Positions 30,401-38,783 of a DNA stretch of 64,000 nt are shown piece by piece. Source of the DNA: Parietichytrium sp. I65-24A (lineage: Eukaryota > Sar > Bigyra > Thraustochytrida > Thraustochytriidae). A model generated the notes under the pieces. That model made no database searches and had not been told where the DNA came from. It was given only the letters and a program-made list of their open reading frames with translations. The stretch is taken from assembly GCA_012862575.1 (NCBI GenBank), contig BLSF01000034.1, positions 131,712 to 195,711 of the forward strand. The letters are read 5' to 3'. The position numbers were made by a program, and so were the translations under genes. Within the stretch, counting starts at the first letter, position 1, and every line of letters begins with the position of its first letter.

Positions 30401-31831
30401 TGCAACAGCCTTGGCTTGAATGATTTTCGCAAGTTCGACGCTCTGGTCGAGGTTTCCCATCGTGAGATGGGCTTTGAGAGTCTGCATTGTCAAGAAGTGC
30501 TCGTCAAAGGCAGTCCAGCCATTTAGTTCGCACAGCGACTTGGCTTTCCTTATTCCATAATGAACGGCAAAGTACCGAGCAAGGCTAGCAGGCTCTGAGT
30601 GGTCTTTGAAAAGCTTTAGCTGATTTTCGCCTTGTATGAAGATCGATTCGTCTCCACTTGTTGCAAGCACGAGATTCGAGCACTCGGAAGCGCTTGCTAT
30701 CGTTTGCAACGTCCCGTCAGATGCCAGCTCTAAAACTTGAGCTTCGCCACTCTTGCTCAATAGCGAGAGCCTCCCTCCGTTGTCTAGGCTAATGTGCACG
30801 GGGGCGAAAACTCTTGCCCACGAGGGCTTGCTGACTCGTTCGCGCTTTGATAAAGCGTTTATTCCAGCAACATGCCTCGTGATCTTGCGTAGTTTCCGTT
30901 CTGTCCACGGCCGAGATTCTGGAAAAGGCTCTATCGATCTGCGGACGAGGCACTCTCTAAGCACTGACCCCCCGACCTCGTTGCTTTGCCACACCTTTGC
31001 ATCCCCTTGGATCCCCGCATCCGTGTTCTGCGATACCCTGATCGCCCTCTGCAGCGCGAGCCAATCGCAGTGCCACGGCGCCAGCGCAAAGTAATCGTCC
31101 AAACTCATCACGCACACATCGTCACCTTTGACGAGCGCCGCGAACCTATTATTCATGCTCACTCTGAACTTGACTTGCTCTTGTCCCGCCAATCTCGCAT
31201 CTTGAACTAAAACACAGGCCAACGCCTTTCGTGCCAGGAATGCATTCCCGCCCACCGCCCGTGCATCCACATCTTCGTCAAATCCACCGTGCACACCGTG
31301 CACATCGTGCATCGACCGCAATCCTTCTTCCTTCCCAGCGTTTCCAGCATTCCCAGGGTCCACATCGCCTACACTTGCTGCATCATCTCCTGCGTCCCAT
31401 GCCGCATGGACTTGGCCCGTGCCATCCACGCCACGGTTCTCGCGCCCCGCCGCGGAGGAGAACCCGCTCTGGAACCTGCTCTGGAACCCGGCCAGCCACA
31501 CCTGCCCGGTTCCGTCCCCGTCCTCGCGCACTTGTTCGGTTCCATCAGTTCCATCAGTTCCATCAGTTCCATCAGTTCCATCAGCTCCTTCCGCTTCGTG
31601 GGTTCCGCAGCTGCGGGCCCGGGGAAGTGCCAGGCGCCACGTAACTCCGCCGCCCTCGTTGCGTGCGCTGCGGTCCGCGCACCGTAACGACTGCGTACCA
31701 GCGAGCATGGCCATGCCGCGCCAGTCCTCCGTGAGGTTCTCCTCCAGCTCCAGCTCCATCTCCATCTCCATCGAGATTCGCAAGCCATCTCCCGTCAAAG
31801 AGCGCCGCTCCACGGCTGCCAGCAGGCCCAT
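24410..31831 (-). CDS. SPG11: spatacsin-like giant protein
   Basis: 2473 residues in one uninterrupted frame; ATG at 31831, TGA stop. The C-terminal 350 residues match the spatacsin C-terminal domain in order: LRIIVGAGVYESFEPVLVES (human VRLLTGIGRYNEM), LKLALSRFLYKA, then FLEASLAFQ ... WEARCLKKAKLIGLQAHVM (human AAESY ... HCQRLTKLITLQIHFL). The rest is mostly alpha-helical, with a short beta-rich part near 320-400, consistent with the family's propeller followed by a solenoid. Human spatacsin is 2443 residues and works with spastizin and AP-5 in lysosome and autophagic-lysosome recycling. The N terminus has low-complexity runs: MEMEMELELEE and five DGT repeats encoded by a 9-base tandem repeat. 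A later ATG start is possible. RMND5 lies upstream on the same strand, 560 bases away. Confidence 0.82.
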   Translation of the reverse strand: MGLLAAVERRSLTGDGLRISMEMEMELELEENLTEDWRGMAMLAGTQSLRCADRSARNEGGGVTWRLALPRARSCGTHEAEGADGTDGTDGTDGTDGTEQVREDGDGTGQVWLAGFQSRFQSGFSSAAGRENRGVDGTGQVHAAWDAGDDAASVGDVDPGNAGNAGKEEGLRSMHDVHGVHGGFDEDVDARAVGGNAFLARKALACVLVQDARLAGQEQVKFRVSMNNRFAALVKGDDVCVMSLDDYFALAPWHCDWLALQRAIRVSQNTDAGIQGDAKVWQSNEVGGSVLRECLVRRSIEPFPESRPWTERKLRKITRHVAGINALSKRERVSKPSWARVFAPVHISLDNGGRLSLLSKSGEAQVLELASDGTLQTIASASECSNLVLATSGDESIFIQGENQLKLFKDHSEPASLARYFAVHYGIRKAKSLCELNGWTAFDEHFLTMQTLKAHLTMGNLDQSVELAKIIQAKAVAEQIIEAVKLLTSYLQQRVQSSETDAEFHRLVKGVKFLAVRAVELLHQQRLTQLRDRNECKVLPNTLATANSLLVQVQSIEFYINHRGSRIKFESSEERSDRAVAVMFHWRSDSLVSSAEENQIVKSNAASLCKLSLAKAIQSRILPELTSEWSGLSPLDVVSDALSRGCFSSAIAHLSTLDHTRILRGMTLRFLDENISSRNPSIRLAHMLGRRIVYTLLCNDQVDFVRQAREMLENMGEQDAAILKLIGFRTVRRTTRRRLLWHIERSYGLEDSERQAANFAFQLEASHPSASFCVASRRLYTIAYTTAKNERPNLHGDHRIYLGFPQHSDFKQRFEMLRRVQIMHIPMRMSVKQSPIASDDTRVHSKAQNGTLSAFCCAQGDVDDFGLRDSEDTPGSLSFASHKFSRVFAPREEEPPLDALSEADYTLPSWQTGAQTPPAKATSMCRYFSASLAEVSAWSSVTRSRILLEADPEHRKNVNQETVLHFYLERACVYQADAILEEMVLELQNNPTMQNSILKCVPQHIVSYVCLRAAQSGVLVWHSPLGRPRHHQRSGRLTLQTLATTGYLFSLMATSTQDALIQEFQKYYFQYCVVHQLVQPLLTFVETHNLCLTEDALNIYLSECPAAPIPGISSLLYRRIGTPSMWYEAALLDLDSGSSFLRSSKSERDRFLLCLGITCLSEQSRSFSSLGAELHLRNVAPWEISQELGLQHISIALATSRSVPKKPSGRMHASLWSDECQSSDALISFKELFALLAVAQEVDRSIIAFHRDSWNAQTEFGSWPAAGLVRLCLAQGAGTLAFLRFAELIKPPEKLEPKDILSAYKLARSAAVYHYDDRACLVACCWFLFLLGLPHLDLCVDAAAANLILESHPLRSKAGFVGEVVSKFASFSPGSQISKLVDIYKSAYANPSSDEPESDPGPLAALIWLGEATWTKRDILGHATVDRAHLKLESLFCTMHSLPTSLAYLHELAREQDYLRFLYEAQIQNVDPETCLAIVKESLQDESIRGHTMVVVGKVRTRQSKEASQLTGDVLNEEFSEGLMWRLMHIDAERKADRSDRHSCLVGPILATGWEESRELQCWSEFLSVWAMDDNRSPPSVQSRSPVSSARGVIAAQVLNMMHQRRYNALLTSTYLFSKQRLARFIQFHSLFTSAKYVEAGDMLVQYSNFDPGFEDEELYESCVRVEFRRLLETCCREAEEYSFESRVPLLELLHILGKCNLTGLDYSRLGSVVLLLENGDSGGASEEVLNMPGYELAGNLTSRGEFSRARALVDICRLSNEKQSSLGYKCCFMSTEEVALCSESLVLSEAAHILASGPSDTCAWDQCSAFLKSRDFSSGKGALFLIECFNRLQKTIVTVELIFRISCIVEEWLVNCLQVTPRPRKNSYLSFASSDKEKMYIHADESPSLLRVATLKFCARHILSTRGAMATCVLDLPMLTKGFLMEWIDLIKGWCGRGGLDELTLKISSSEGPVSDTFLDLVSLSILDDMVNMGHFYEAAVICEHLSVFGVDSVSMWVARFALNLSSGTHSDRRELLDQQHLKLSGILPPEKKILQSDTSELLRHLEVQTPVISRFLSRIRATWCAANFPRRSMISYNGFCDTVDGYQTLERLLRFIPAFSHHVLSFRRVGSMGRGPDLPKSHFGSGLSDKDLLAARAISLVHLILRSFPEAQTSRLTSLICEMLLEQTSGSEEGWVGGPEPLELFSEHDICSLIEIFEDHSTKIIEFGERALKVAASLGERNAACIAQEFRLLAFHCFVSGCDETAAESTLEDLKRDALAALRDRSQGLTLRIIVGAGVYESFEPVLVESLENGAFGTFLSFAGSVPSNHVCSELKLALSRFLYKARPALKVTVDSLLKLSMYYELGRSLYENGYRLLCRAKVEVSSVCRDNAGSQFDLAQLHVAKQMFLEASLAFQRQQQSENSSVLYPDCRSWEARCLKKAKLIGLQAHVMCRNIYVLDKYPNFESNVKSMEEGEMDAWNELVASFRSP
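31539..31584 (-). repeat. coding 9-base tandem repeat (Asp-Gly-Thr)n
   Basis: Five copies of GATGGAACT on the coding strand near the N terminus of the spatacsin-like protein. Likely length-variable without frameshift. Confidence 0.9.
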
Positions 31832-32391
31832 CTCGCGCGTTCACGCGCACGATAACAGGTGTACGCGGCGGGGACAGAGAGAGGCTGCGGGGGTCCGCGG
31901 GACGCTGGGACTGGTGGGACTGGTTGGGACTGGTGGGAGCACTTCTTCTCAGGAGAGACGGGGGGAAGGAAGTCTCGAGATGGATTTTGGAGCTGGCGTG
32001 CGCAGGACCGAAGTTAACGGGACTTTGGAATACTTTGGATTCTTTGGATGGAGAAAGGGGAGCGATTTGACTTTTCGTTCTGCAAAGGATATCCAGAGGG
32101 ACTGTTTCGAAAAGGTTTGTTGGTTGAGTGTATTTGTTGAAGTTTTTCTAAATTCTAAATTTTGATCGAAACGAAGTGGTTTAGTTCCTGTTCAGAGGAT
32201 GGGAAAGGAAGCATGGTGGACAAATCAAGCTGCTGTGCGAAGGCATTGCGAAAGCTGGACGCTAACCAATTCGGTTCCATACCTCTCCATGTCACTGGTG
32301 AACCTGCCGAGGATCCAATCGCCAAGCTTTTGCAAGTGTCAGAAGAGTCTGAGAATTGGATTCGTGGCAATATGTACAATACAAGGGCGAA
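31832..32391. other. intergenic region upstream of spatacsin
   Basis: Lies between the RMND5 stop and the spatacsin start, both on the minus strand. GGGACTGGT-type repeats sit near 31905-31942. No gene was seen. Confidence 0.6.
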
Positions 32392-33717
32392 TTAAAACTG
32401 AAGGTACCACGAGCTGGAGTCTCTTCCAAATTGCTGGTCCGTAAGACAAGTGGGGCACTTGATGCGTTGTACTGGACGGAGCAGGCGCTGTTTCGATGCA
32501 TGGGATATGATATGACCGCAACGGAGGAAAATCGGGACATTGTACGGCGAAGTTGACTGCTTGGATACTGGGCAGACAATGACAGAGTGAAATTTCATCG
32601 AGTCAGGAAGCTGGATATCCACTGGTAGCTGAGCCATGTCTACCCACGGGATTGGGTTTGTGGTGGAGATGCTGTCGCTCGCCCCCTCGCCGGTAGGTCG
32701 TGGCGCACCCGGGTCTTCCCGACTCGCAGCAGCGCTCGTGGCTGTCGAGAGCGCAAGAATCCCGTAATATTTTTCAAGCTTCTCAACGGCGATTTGCCCG
32801 GCCTCGAGGGCGGTCAGGAGAGGCGACCGAGATGGTAAACCGTAGAGTATCGTGGCATCTTGTAGCAGCGTTGTCTTGACCACCTCGACCTGACTGGTAA
32901 GAGCGTCCGGATTCACAAAGACAAGGCTTCCCATAAGTTTGTGAATCTCTTCAGAATGCGACGCTTGAAATGCGGGGAATTTGCTACGGGCATAGTCGAC
33001 AGCGGTGGCCGTGTCGGCCTTGCAGACGAGCCTGATGAAACCCAGTTTGCAGGCCTCAAACTCCAAACGCGAGTTTAATTTGCACAGAGCACCTTTGTTT
33101 TTCTCAATCCACCCGAAGAGTGGCTCTAGCATTGACTCTTCTTTGGACTCGTCCATGGCGTCCAAGACACGGTGCAGGTTTTCGAATAGACTAACAGTAT
33201 CGTCACCAAGCAATACTCGTATTCTCTTCGCCCACTCAATTTCGCCCTCAAAGAGAAAGTGCAGAGCAATGGCGTCTTGCAGAGCTTCTCTTCCGCCTCC
33301 CAAGATGTCAATTTTGTCTCTAGGCCGGCCTGACTGGGCCCGGGAAAAGACCGAGTCTCGCTCCTGAGTAAGGAGGCCGTCAGAGGCCTTCTGCCATTTC
33401 ACCAGCGCGCCTTTGATTGTCTTGCACGAAGCTTTGACCTTTGACGGCGCCTCAATACTCTCCACCTCTCTCGCCAAATCTTCCACAGCCGCAATGCGCG
33501 CTTTGCAAAGGCTCTCTGCGTCATCTTTGTTCAATGCGGGCACTTGATCCTTCTTGCCGCTTTCCGACTTTTGCTTCTTAGAAGGAGCGTTCTCCAGCTC
33601 CAGCCGCCTCTTGCACGCGCTAATCGCAGTCAAAAGACTGTCCACCACGTTGAGACTTGCAGCATATCCTGCCTTGGCTCTCTTCCGAACCTGCTCAGCA
33701 TCCAAAGACACGCTCAT
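32392..33717 (-). CDS. RMND5A: RMND5-type RING subunit of the GID/CTLH E3 ubiquitin ligase
   Basis: 441 residues; ATG at 33717. An N-terminal helical region is followed by a LisH-like helix pair (ALQDAIALHFLFEGEIEWAKRI, about 155-180) and a CTLH/CRA region (about 200-320; LEFEACKLGFIRLV). The C-terminal block LPVDIQLPDSMKFHSVIVCPVSKQ and the degenerate RING (C..., LRCGHIIS, KCPTC) match RMND5A/Gid2, which also lacks several classical RING zinc ligands. With MAEA/Gid9, this protein forms the catalytic core that in yeast marks gluconeogenic enzymes for destruction. It ends SSSWYLQF with an aromatic tail, as the family does. A low-complexity linker near 345-370 is an insertion. No intron was seen. 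Confidence 0.93.
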   Translation of the reverse strand: MSVSLDAEQVRKRAKAGYAASLNVVDSLLTAISACKRRLELENAPSKKQKSESGKKDQVPALNKDDAESLCKARIAAVEDLAREVESIEAPSKVKASCKTIKGALVKWQKASDGLLTQERDSVFSRAQSGRPRDKIDILGGGREALQDAIALHFLFEGEIEWAKRIRVLLGDDTVSLFENLHRVLDAMDESKEESMLEPLFGWIEKNKGALCKLNSRLEFEACKLGFIRLVCKADTATAVDYARSKFPAFQASHSEEIHKLMGSLVFVNPDALTSQVEVVKTTLLQDATILYGLPSRSPLLTALEAGQIAVEKLEKYYGILALSTATSAAASREDPGAPRPTGEGASDSISTTNPIPWVDMAQLPVDIQLPDSMKFHSVIVCPVSKQSTSPYNVPIFLRCGHIISHASKQRLLRPVQRIKCPTCLTDQQFGRDSSSWYLQF

Positions 33718-34666
33718 TCCCGAGCCTTACTCCGCGACGCGGAACTTTCTCAACGATGCAAGTCAGTGAGTTTCAACGCTAGCTTCGAACGCCAATTTAG
33801 GCAACAACCAGCATGCCAAGCTCCAACTCAGCTGTTTTCGCAACAACGTTCTAGCAATTTGATACTCAAACAACGTGGCCGAGGACCTAATTTGTCGCCA
33901 GACTCCGAATGAACGGCTACACTTCGTGCGTGCGTGCGTGCGTGCGCGTAAATCTTAGAGTATGTCCATAAAACACCTTAAGTATTTAGGATAGAGCACT
34001 GAGAAGACCCCGTGCGCGAGGACACCTCATCCACAGTCAATCATCCAAAAGAATTTTCTTCTCTCCACATACCACATCCATTATACATATCGCTAGCAGT
34101 GCCACATACTGCACGGCTACTCAAACCTTCATGGCTGATGAATTTTTTACTTATAGTTTAAACTATAGAGATAGATAATATCTGAGTGGTTTAGCTAAGC
34201 TATAGCTGAAAGTACTCTGGATCTTGTATCTTCTTTCGATCGAACTGATTGTTTCAAGTTGAAACAACATGCTCGAGTTGACTGACTGAGAAAGTTGTCT
34301 ATCAAAGTTCAACTTTTGATTGTGAGTCAACGGCAAGTTGAATTGGCGTTCACGTTCTTAAAATTTGTTTCTTTTTCCTCTCCTCCCATGGTCCTATGGT
34401 CCCATGGACGCATTCTGACATGATTTATGACTAGTTGAACACCAAGAGTGATTGTTCTTGATCTCCACCATCTCCACTGTCTGTGTGCCACAGTTGCCAT
34501 TGTGTGTTGTTCACTGTTCAACAATAGTGTTTTCACCAAAACACAACATTGAATGAAACAAATGAAACTGACAGTGTGAGTGAACGAACGAACTGGTGCA
34601 GAGAGAGAGAGAGATAGATAGAGAACGCGAAAGGCGGGTTGGTCTGTGGTAGACGATCCCCATCTG
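33718..34666. other. intergenic region, divergent promoters of RMND5 and the phosphatase
   Basis: Contains a GTGC/GCGT run near 33928-33948, an AT-rich stretch at 34060-34220, and GAGA/GATA repeats near 34600-34622 just before the phosphatase start. No gene was recognised. Confidence 0.6.
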
Positions 34667-35242
34667 ATGGAGAGCCAGCAGAAGGAGAGCAGGGCGCGCA
34701 AGCTGGCGCGAGGACTGCTGCTGCTTCGCGACAGCGTTCCTGCGGCGATATGTGTCGGCCAAGCAGCTGGAGACGGGGAGGCGAGGCTGTACCTGGGGTC
34801 CATTGGCGCCGCAGAGAATGTAGATGGCCTCGCTGAGCTCGGGATCACACACGTACTTTGCGTTGCGAAGCAGATCGAGTTCAAGGACCCGGAACGGTTC
34901 GTATACAAAAGAATCGATATCCTCGACAAGGCGGAGGAGAACGCCTTTGAGCATTTCGAAGCGGGATGCAAATTTATCGAAGATGCCTTTGCTGAGGATA
35001 GTTCAAATAAAGTGCTGGTTCATTGTTTTCAAGGCAAGTCTAGATCTGCAACATTCGTTGCAGCTTACTTAATGAAAGTAGGGCAGTGCTCCTTGGAGAA
35101 AGCGATGGAAAGTATTCGGAAGACGAGACCTGCAGCGCAACCCAACGTGGGGTTCGGCGCGCAACTTCGAAAGTGGAGCATGCTCTGCAGTGCCAAGCAA
35201 CAGGCTCAGGTTCAGGCGTTGTCGCCATCGTCGTCAACTTGA
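34667..35242 (+). CDS. dual-specificity protein phosphatase
   Basis: 191 residues; the ATG at 34667 is the first in frame. The domain (about 35-180) starts with ARLYLGSIGAAENVDGLAELGITHVLCV, the usual beta-alpha start of DUSP catalytic domains, and has the active-site loop HCFQGKSRSATFVAAYLM with Cys120 and Arg126. The following helix (CSLEKAMESIRKTRPAAQPNVGF) is the family's SLxEAxxxVrxxRP..pN block. The general-acid Asp is probably in the KRIDILD segment (about 83-88). Substrates cannot be named from sequence; there is no MAPK-docking domain, so it is an atypical small DUSP. The last 31 bases overlap the 3' end of the coiled-coil gene on the opposite strand. Confidence 0.9.
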   Translation: MESQQKESRARKLARGLLLLRDSVPAAICVGQAAGDGEARLYLGSIGAAENVDGLAELGITHVLCVAKQIEFKDPERFVYKRIDILDKAEENAFEHFEAGCKFIEDAFAEDSSNKVLVHCFQGKSRSATFVAAYLMKVGQCSLEKAMESIRKTRPAAQPNVGFGAQLRKWSMLCSAKQQAQVQALSPSSST

Positions 35243-38105
35243 TGGTCGTCATCAAAATCACCGCCGCTACTCCTCCACTGGCTCATCTGTCTCGAGCTCA
35301 TCTCCCGCTCTCGCTCAAGTTCTTTGATTCGCCGCTGCATGGAGTCAATCTCCAGACGGTGCATCTGCCTCTGTGAGAGTTGCAAGGTTTGTGCGTCATG
35401 CAGTTTCTGTTGGAGATCTTTGATGCGACGTTTGCACTTCTCGATGAGCTCATGGTAGACGGTTTTCTTCTTCTCGAGCTTCTCAATGGTTCGCGAGCCA
35501 TCTTTTGTGCTGGAGAAGAGAGTTTCGGCCATCTGTTTTTGCATGATGTTCTCCTTTTCGTGCGCCTGGTTCCGCAGATTTTCTAGCTGGTCCTCGAGCT
35601 GCTCAATTCGCTTTCTCATTTCCAATTTGTTCGCCTCCATTTTGGCAAGCTCATCATCTAGCAACTTTAGCTGAGTTTCCCCTCTCTCTGCTTTGGTTTT
35701 ATCCGCCTGCTCCTGGGTGATGAGCTCCCGGTGTCGGTCTTGAAGGGCCCTGTATTCTTTGTCGAGTTCCGTCGCCTGCGTTTGGTGCTGATCTGCGCGA
35801 GTGCGTACCTCTCGAACTTGGTCCAGGAGCGCACGCACCTTTTCATGCAATGTATCCTTCTCCTTGTTTGTGCGGCGAAGCTGAGCTGTTTGGGTCTCGA
35901 ACTGCGCCCTGTAGCGATCCATTTGCTCAACATGGTCTCGCGCCTATGTGCATCAGAGCGTTGAAATGTATCGTGATCGTTAGATACCACCGACTTGCAG
36001 ACAAAATGTAATGTTCGACTTACTTGCGCCTCGACGCGGAGCTTCGTTTCCTCAAGCTCCTTCTCAAGAAGTTCCCGGCTCTTTTGAACATCCCTTAGTG
36101 TATTCGCAAGGGCCTGCCGCGCATTAACTGCTTCCTCGAGAGCCGCGGAATGAGCAGTTTCTTGAATCTTTTTCTCTTCCGAGTGTTTAGCTTCAAGCAT
36201 GGTGAGTTTTCGCTCAAGTGTGTCGGCTGCTGCTCGAAGTTCGTGTTTCTCCTTGTCAGCTTTTGCGGACAGATCTAGTAGCTTTTTAGCGCCGATCGAT
36301 CGCTCGTCGTCAACAGCCTTCTCAGCTGCATCTAATTTAGACTTGACCTTGGACATTTCAGATTGCGTCTGCACAACTTTTGTGTTTGCAGCCTCTAGCA
36401 GATCCTCCAAACGTCGAATTTGAGCCATCCTTCCTTCATCTTTCTTCTTCTCCGCAGCCGCTGCAATGGCCCTTTCTTTCAGTTCGACTTTAAGCTCAGC
36501 CATTTGGGAAGAATTTTTTACCACAGTCTGATCGTATTTCAGCTTCCATTCCTCGCACTCGGCGAGCAAAGCTTGTACCCTGGCCTGCGCGATATCGCGC
36601 TCCGTGATGACCTTTTCGATCTCCAATGCTCGAAGGCGAATTTGCTCCTGGTTTCGCACAAGACACACACGCACATACGTGTAAGCACAAGTCACAAACC
36701 GATTTACAGAGAATGTCAGCCTCGACGACGTTGCGACACACCAAAACCAAGCTCTACTTACCTGTTTACTCGACTCTTGTGCCTCTCGCTTGATCTGCTC
36801 GATTTGGGATTTTAGCATCTCACACTGCGCGTTGTGCGCAATCTGCCGTGTCTCATGTTCTCTGCGCTGGTTCTCCGTGTATTGCTCAAACTCGGTTCGC
36901 AATAATTCAAGAGCGTTGTGTTCTCCAAAGTACATTTTTCGAAAGTTCTCCATTTCCTTCTCTTTGGAGACTAGTTGAGCACGGTAAGTGGCCTCGAGTT
37001 CGTGTCGAACTTTTGCTTGGGCCAAATTCATATCCCCAGGGGGGGTGAGTTGCAGCTGCAATTCGTCGAATTCCCGTGCCTTTACCTCAAGTTGCCTCCT
37101 CCACCTCGCTAATTGCTCCTCGTGCTGGTGTTGAAGATTTAATCTCGCCTCTGCTTCTTCCACAGCCAGCTTGCGGGAGTCCACGTACTTTTGACGAAGC
37201 TTGAGGTGCTCTGTTTTGAGTCTCTCGTAGTGTACCGCCAGCTCCTCGTTTTCGTCCACGAGCTTTTGAGAGTTGGATATGGCTCGCGTGAGCTCCTTAG
37301 AGAGATCGCCAAACTCGCTCAACAGATCCTCATAAGAGCTCGCTTGCTTACCAGTATGCCGGCGGTCGTCATAGTACTTTGCAAACTGCTTTTGCGCGTT
37401 CCACTCGTGCCGAATTTCAGCGCGGGCGCGGTGGGGGTCCTGGCGCGTAGCTCTCGGGACGGCGAACGAAAACCCTGACGACGACGACGAGAACCCGGAT
37501 TCTGCGAGGTCGGCCGTTCGGCTCGAGGAGGAAGAGAAATACTCTGATTTATTATGCTCAGGCACCCCGCCTGAGTTCTGTCCAACGAATGACACGCCCT
37601 TCTTCTGAGGGCTGTCCGCCTCTCCTTTCCTTGCCGTGAAGAATCCCGCCGAGCCTGGAGACCTCCCGGTCTCGGGCGTGGCAAATCCGTCCCTGATCCC
37701 ACCAGCCCTTGTGCCGAACGCGCCAGATCTGGCAGATCTGGATGCAGCTTCATCATGAGCGCTGCCTACTCGCCGCGCTTCTTCTTCTTCATCGTCGTCG
37801 TCGTCAAAGTCGCCCACTTTCATGTGCGACTGCCGCAGTTCGCTGTCTTCCATGGCCGTGTAGTCGTCAGCAGCTGCTTGATTCCTCGCAACGTATTGCT
37901 TGTCGTTATCGTTATCGTCATTTTCATTCTCATGCTCCCTTCCGTTGTCAGAGTCTCCCGAGTCTTCGGAGAGAAGCTTTCCCACCGGAGCATCTCCTGC
38001 GTTTCCGAGCTCTTCGCTATCCATTTCCATTTCCAGCTCCTCCTCTTCTTCTCCTTCGTCTCCGCCTCCTTCTCCTCCCGTTTGGCTGTTACTTCGCCGC
38101 AACAT
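35212..38105 (-). CDS. long coiled-coil protein, three exons, unknown function
   Basis: Exons 38105-36762, 36647-36024 and 35943-35212 give 899 residues. Residues 1-110 are strongly acidic with Asp/Glu runs; about 110-235 are Ser-rich; from about 240 to 875 the protein is nearly continuous heptad-rich coiled coil (Lys/Glu/Gln/Arg with Leu and Ala spacing), ending in an acidic tail FDDDHQVDDDGDNA. It could be a centrosomal, Golgi or cytoskeletal scaffold, but I recognise no family signature. Intron 1 (114 bases) is a multiple of three with no stop, so retention would add 38 residues inside the coiled coil. Intron 2 (80 bases) would shift the frame if kept. The ATG at 38105 is directly preceded by a TATATA run, so transcription may start downstream and a later ATG may be used. 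Confidence 0.8.
35944..36023 (-). other. intron 2 of the coiled-coil gene
   Basis: Donor GCGCAA|GTAAGT at 36023, CTAAC branch-like motif and acceptor CATAG at 35944; 80 bases. Splicing connects the second and third coiled-coil exons in frame. Confidence 0.9.
36648..36761 (-). other. in-frame, stop-free intron 1 of the coiled-coil gene
   Basis: Donor AAACAG|GTAAGT at 36761 and acceptor AACCAG at 36648 on the minus strand; 114 bases. The translated intron is Cys/Val/Phe-rich and breaks the coiled-coil heptads, supporting its removal. Confidence 0.88.
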
Positions 38106-38783
38106 ATATATCCCCGCTTCTAACGACCAATCCCAGACTCTCTCTTGCTCCGGGGGGAATCAACTCCTGCCACACTCAGCGTCGAGGTCGTCTCGGTGAT
38201 TTAGTTTCCGCGATGCACAGCGCGTACCTTAAGATAGCTATCCACAACGGTAATGGATAACCGGCAGTGTTGGGCTCGGAGAAATCTCTCCCCAGTGTGC
38301 TTTCGAAGGTGTACTCGTTGGTTTCGTTCCTTCACAATTCACGTTTTGGGCGAAATTTCCCTTGGAGTGAAGATGTATGCAGATGTGTAACTACTAGTCA
38401 ACGGTATAGCGGCGTGCTAGGCGAGGGCGGTGTTGCCTGCTCGCCCATGTTTTTTGTTTGTGGAGAAATAGAGATGTGGATGTAGAATGATGCAGAGGTA
38501 GAGAGCTTCGCTGTCGATGGGCTTGATGGCAAGTTGACGAGGAGTGTGTTCTGCGTTCGAAGGCGACCAGAGGCCGAGTGTGTCAAGTGTGTTTGAACTT
38601 GCAAGCCAAATTACGAAGAATGAACGAGCATTGCCTTCGAATTGAGGTTGAGGGTGAAGAGGAGCTAGGCGATGGACTGGCGAAAGGTAAGAAAACTGAT
38701 TTGTTGTTGAAGAGTCATTATGTTCGTGGTGACGGAGGGCCTTCGCTAGCGAAGGAAACTACAACAGGGTGAAGGACAGAATT
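38106..38783. other. intergenic region upstream of the coiled-coil gene
   Basis: Lies between the four-segment membrane protein's stop and the coiled-coil start, both on the minus strand. A TATATA element abuts the coiled-coil ATG at about 38104-38111. No gene was seen. Confidence 0.6.

Noticed and set aside
31419-32165. Plus-strand frame of 248 codons antisense to the spatacsin start
   Set aside because: Ser/Pro-rich mirror of the coding strand; starts antisense to the repeat and has no motif.
35667-36023. Read-through of the coiled-coil gene into intron 2
   Set aside because: Heptads are lost directly after the GTAAGT donor and resume only in exon 3.
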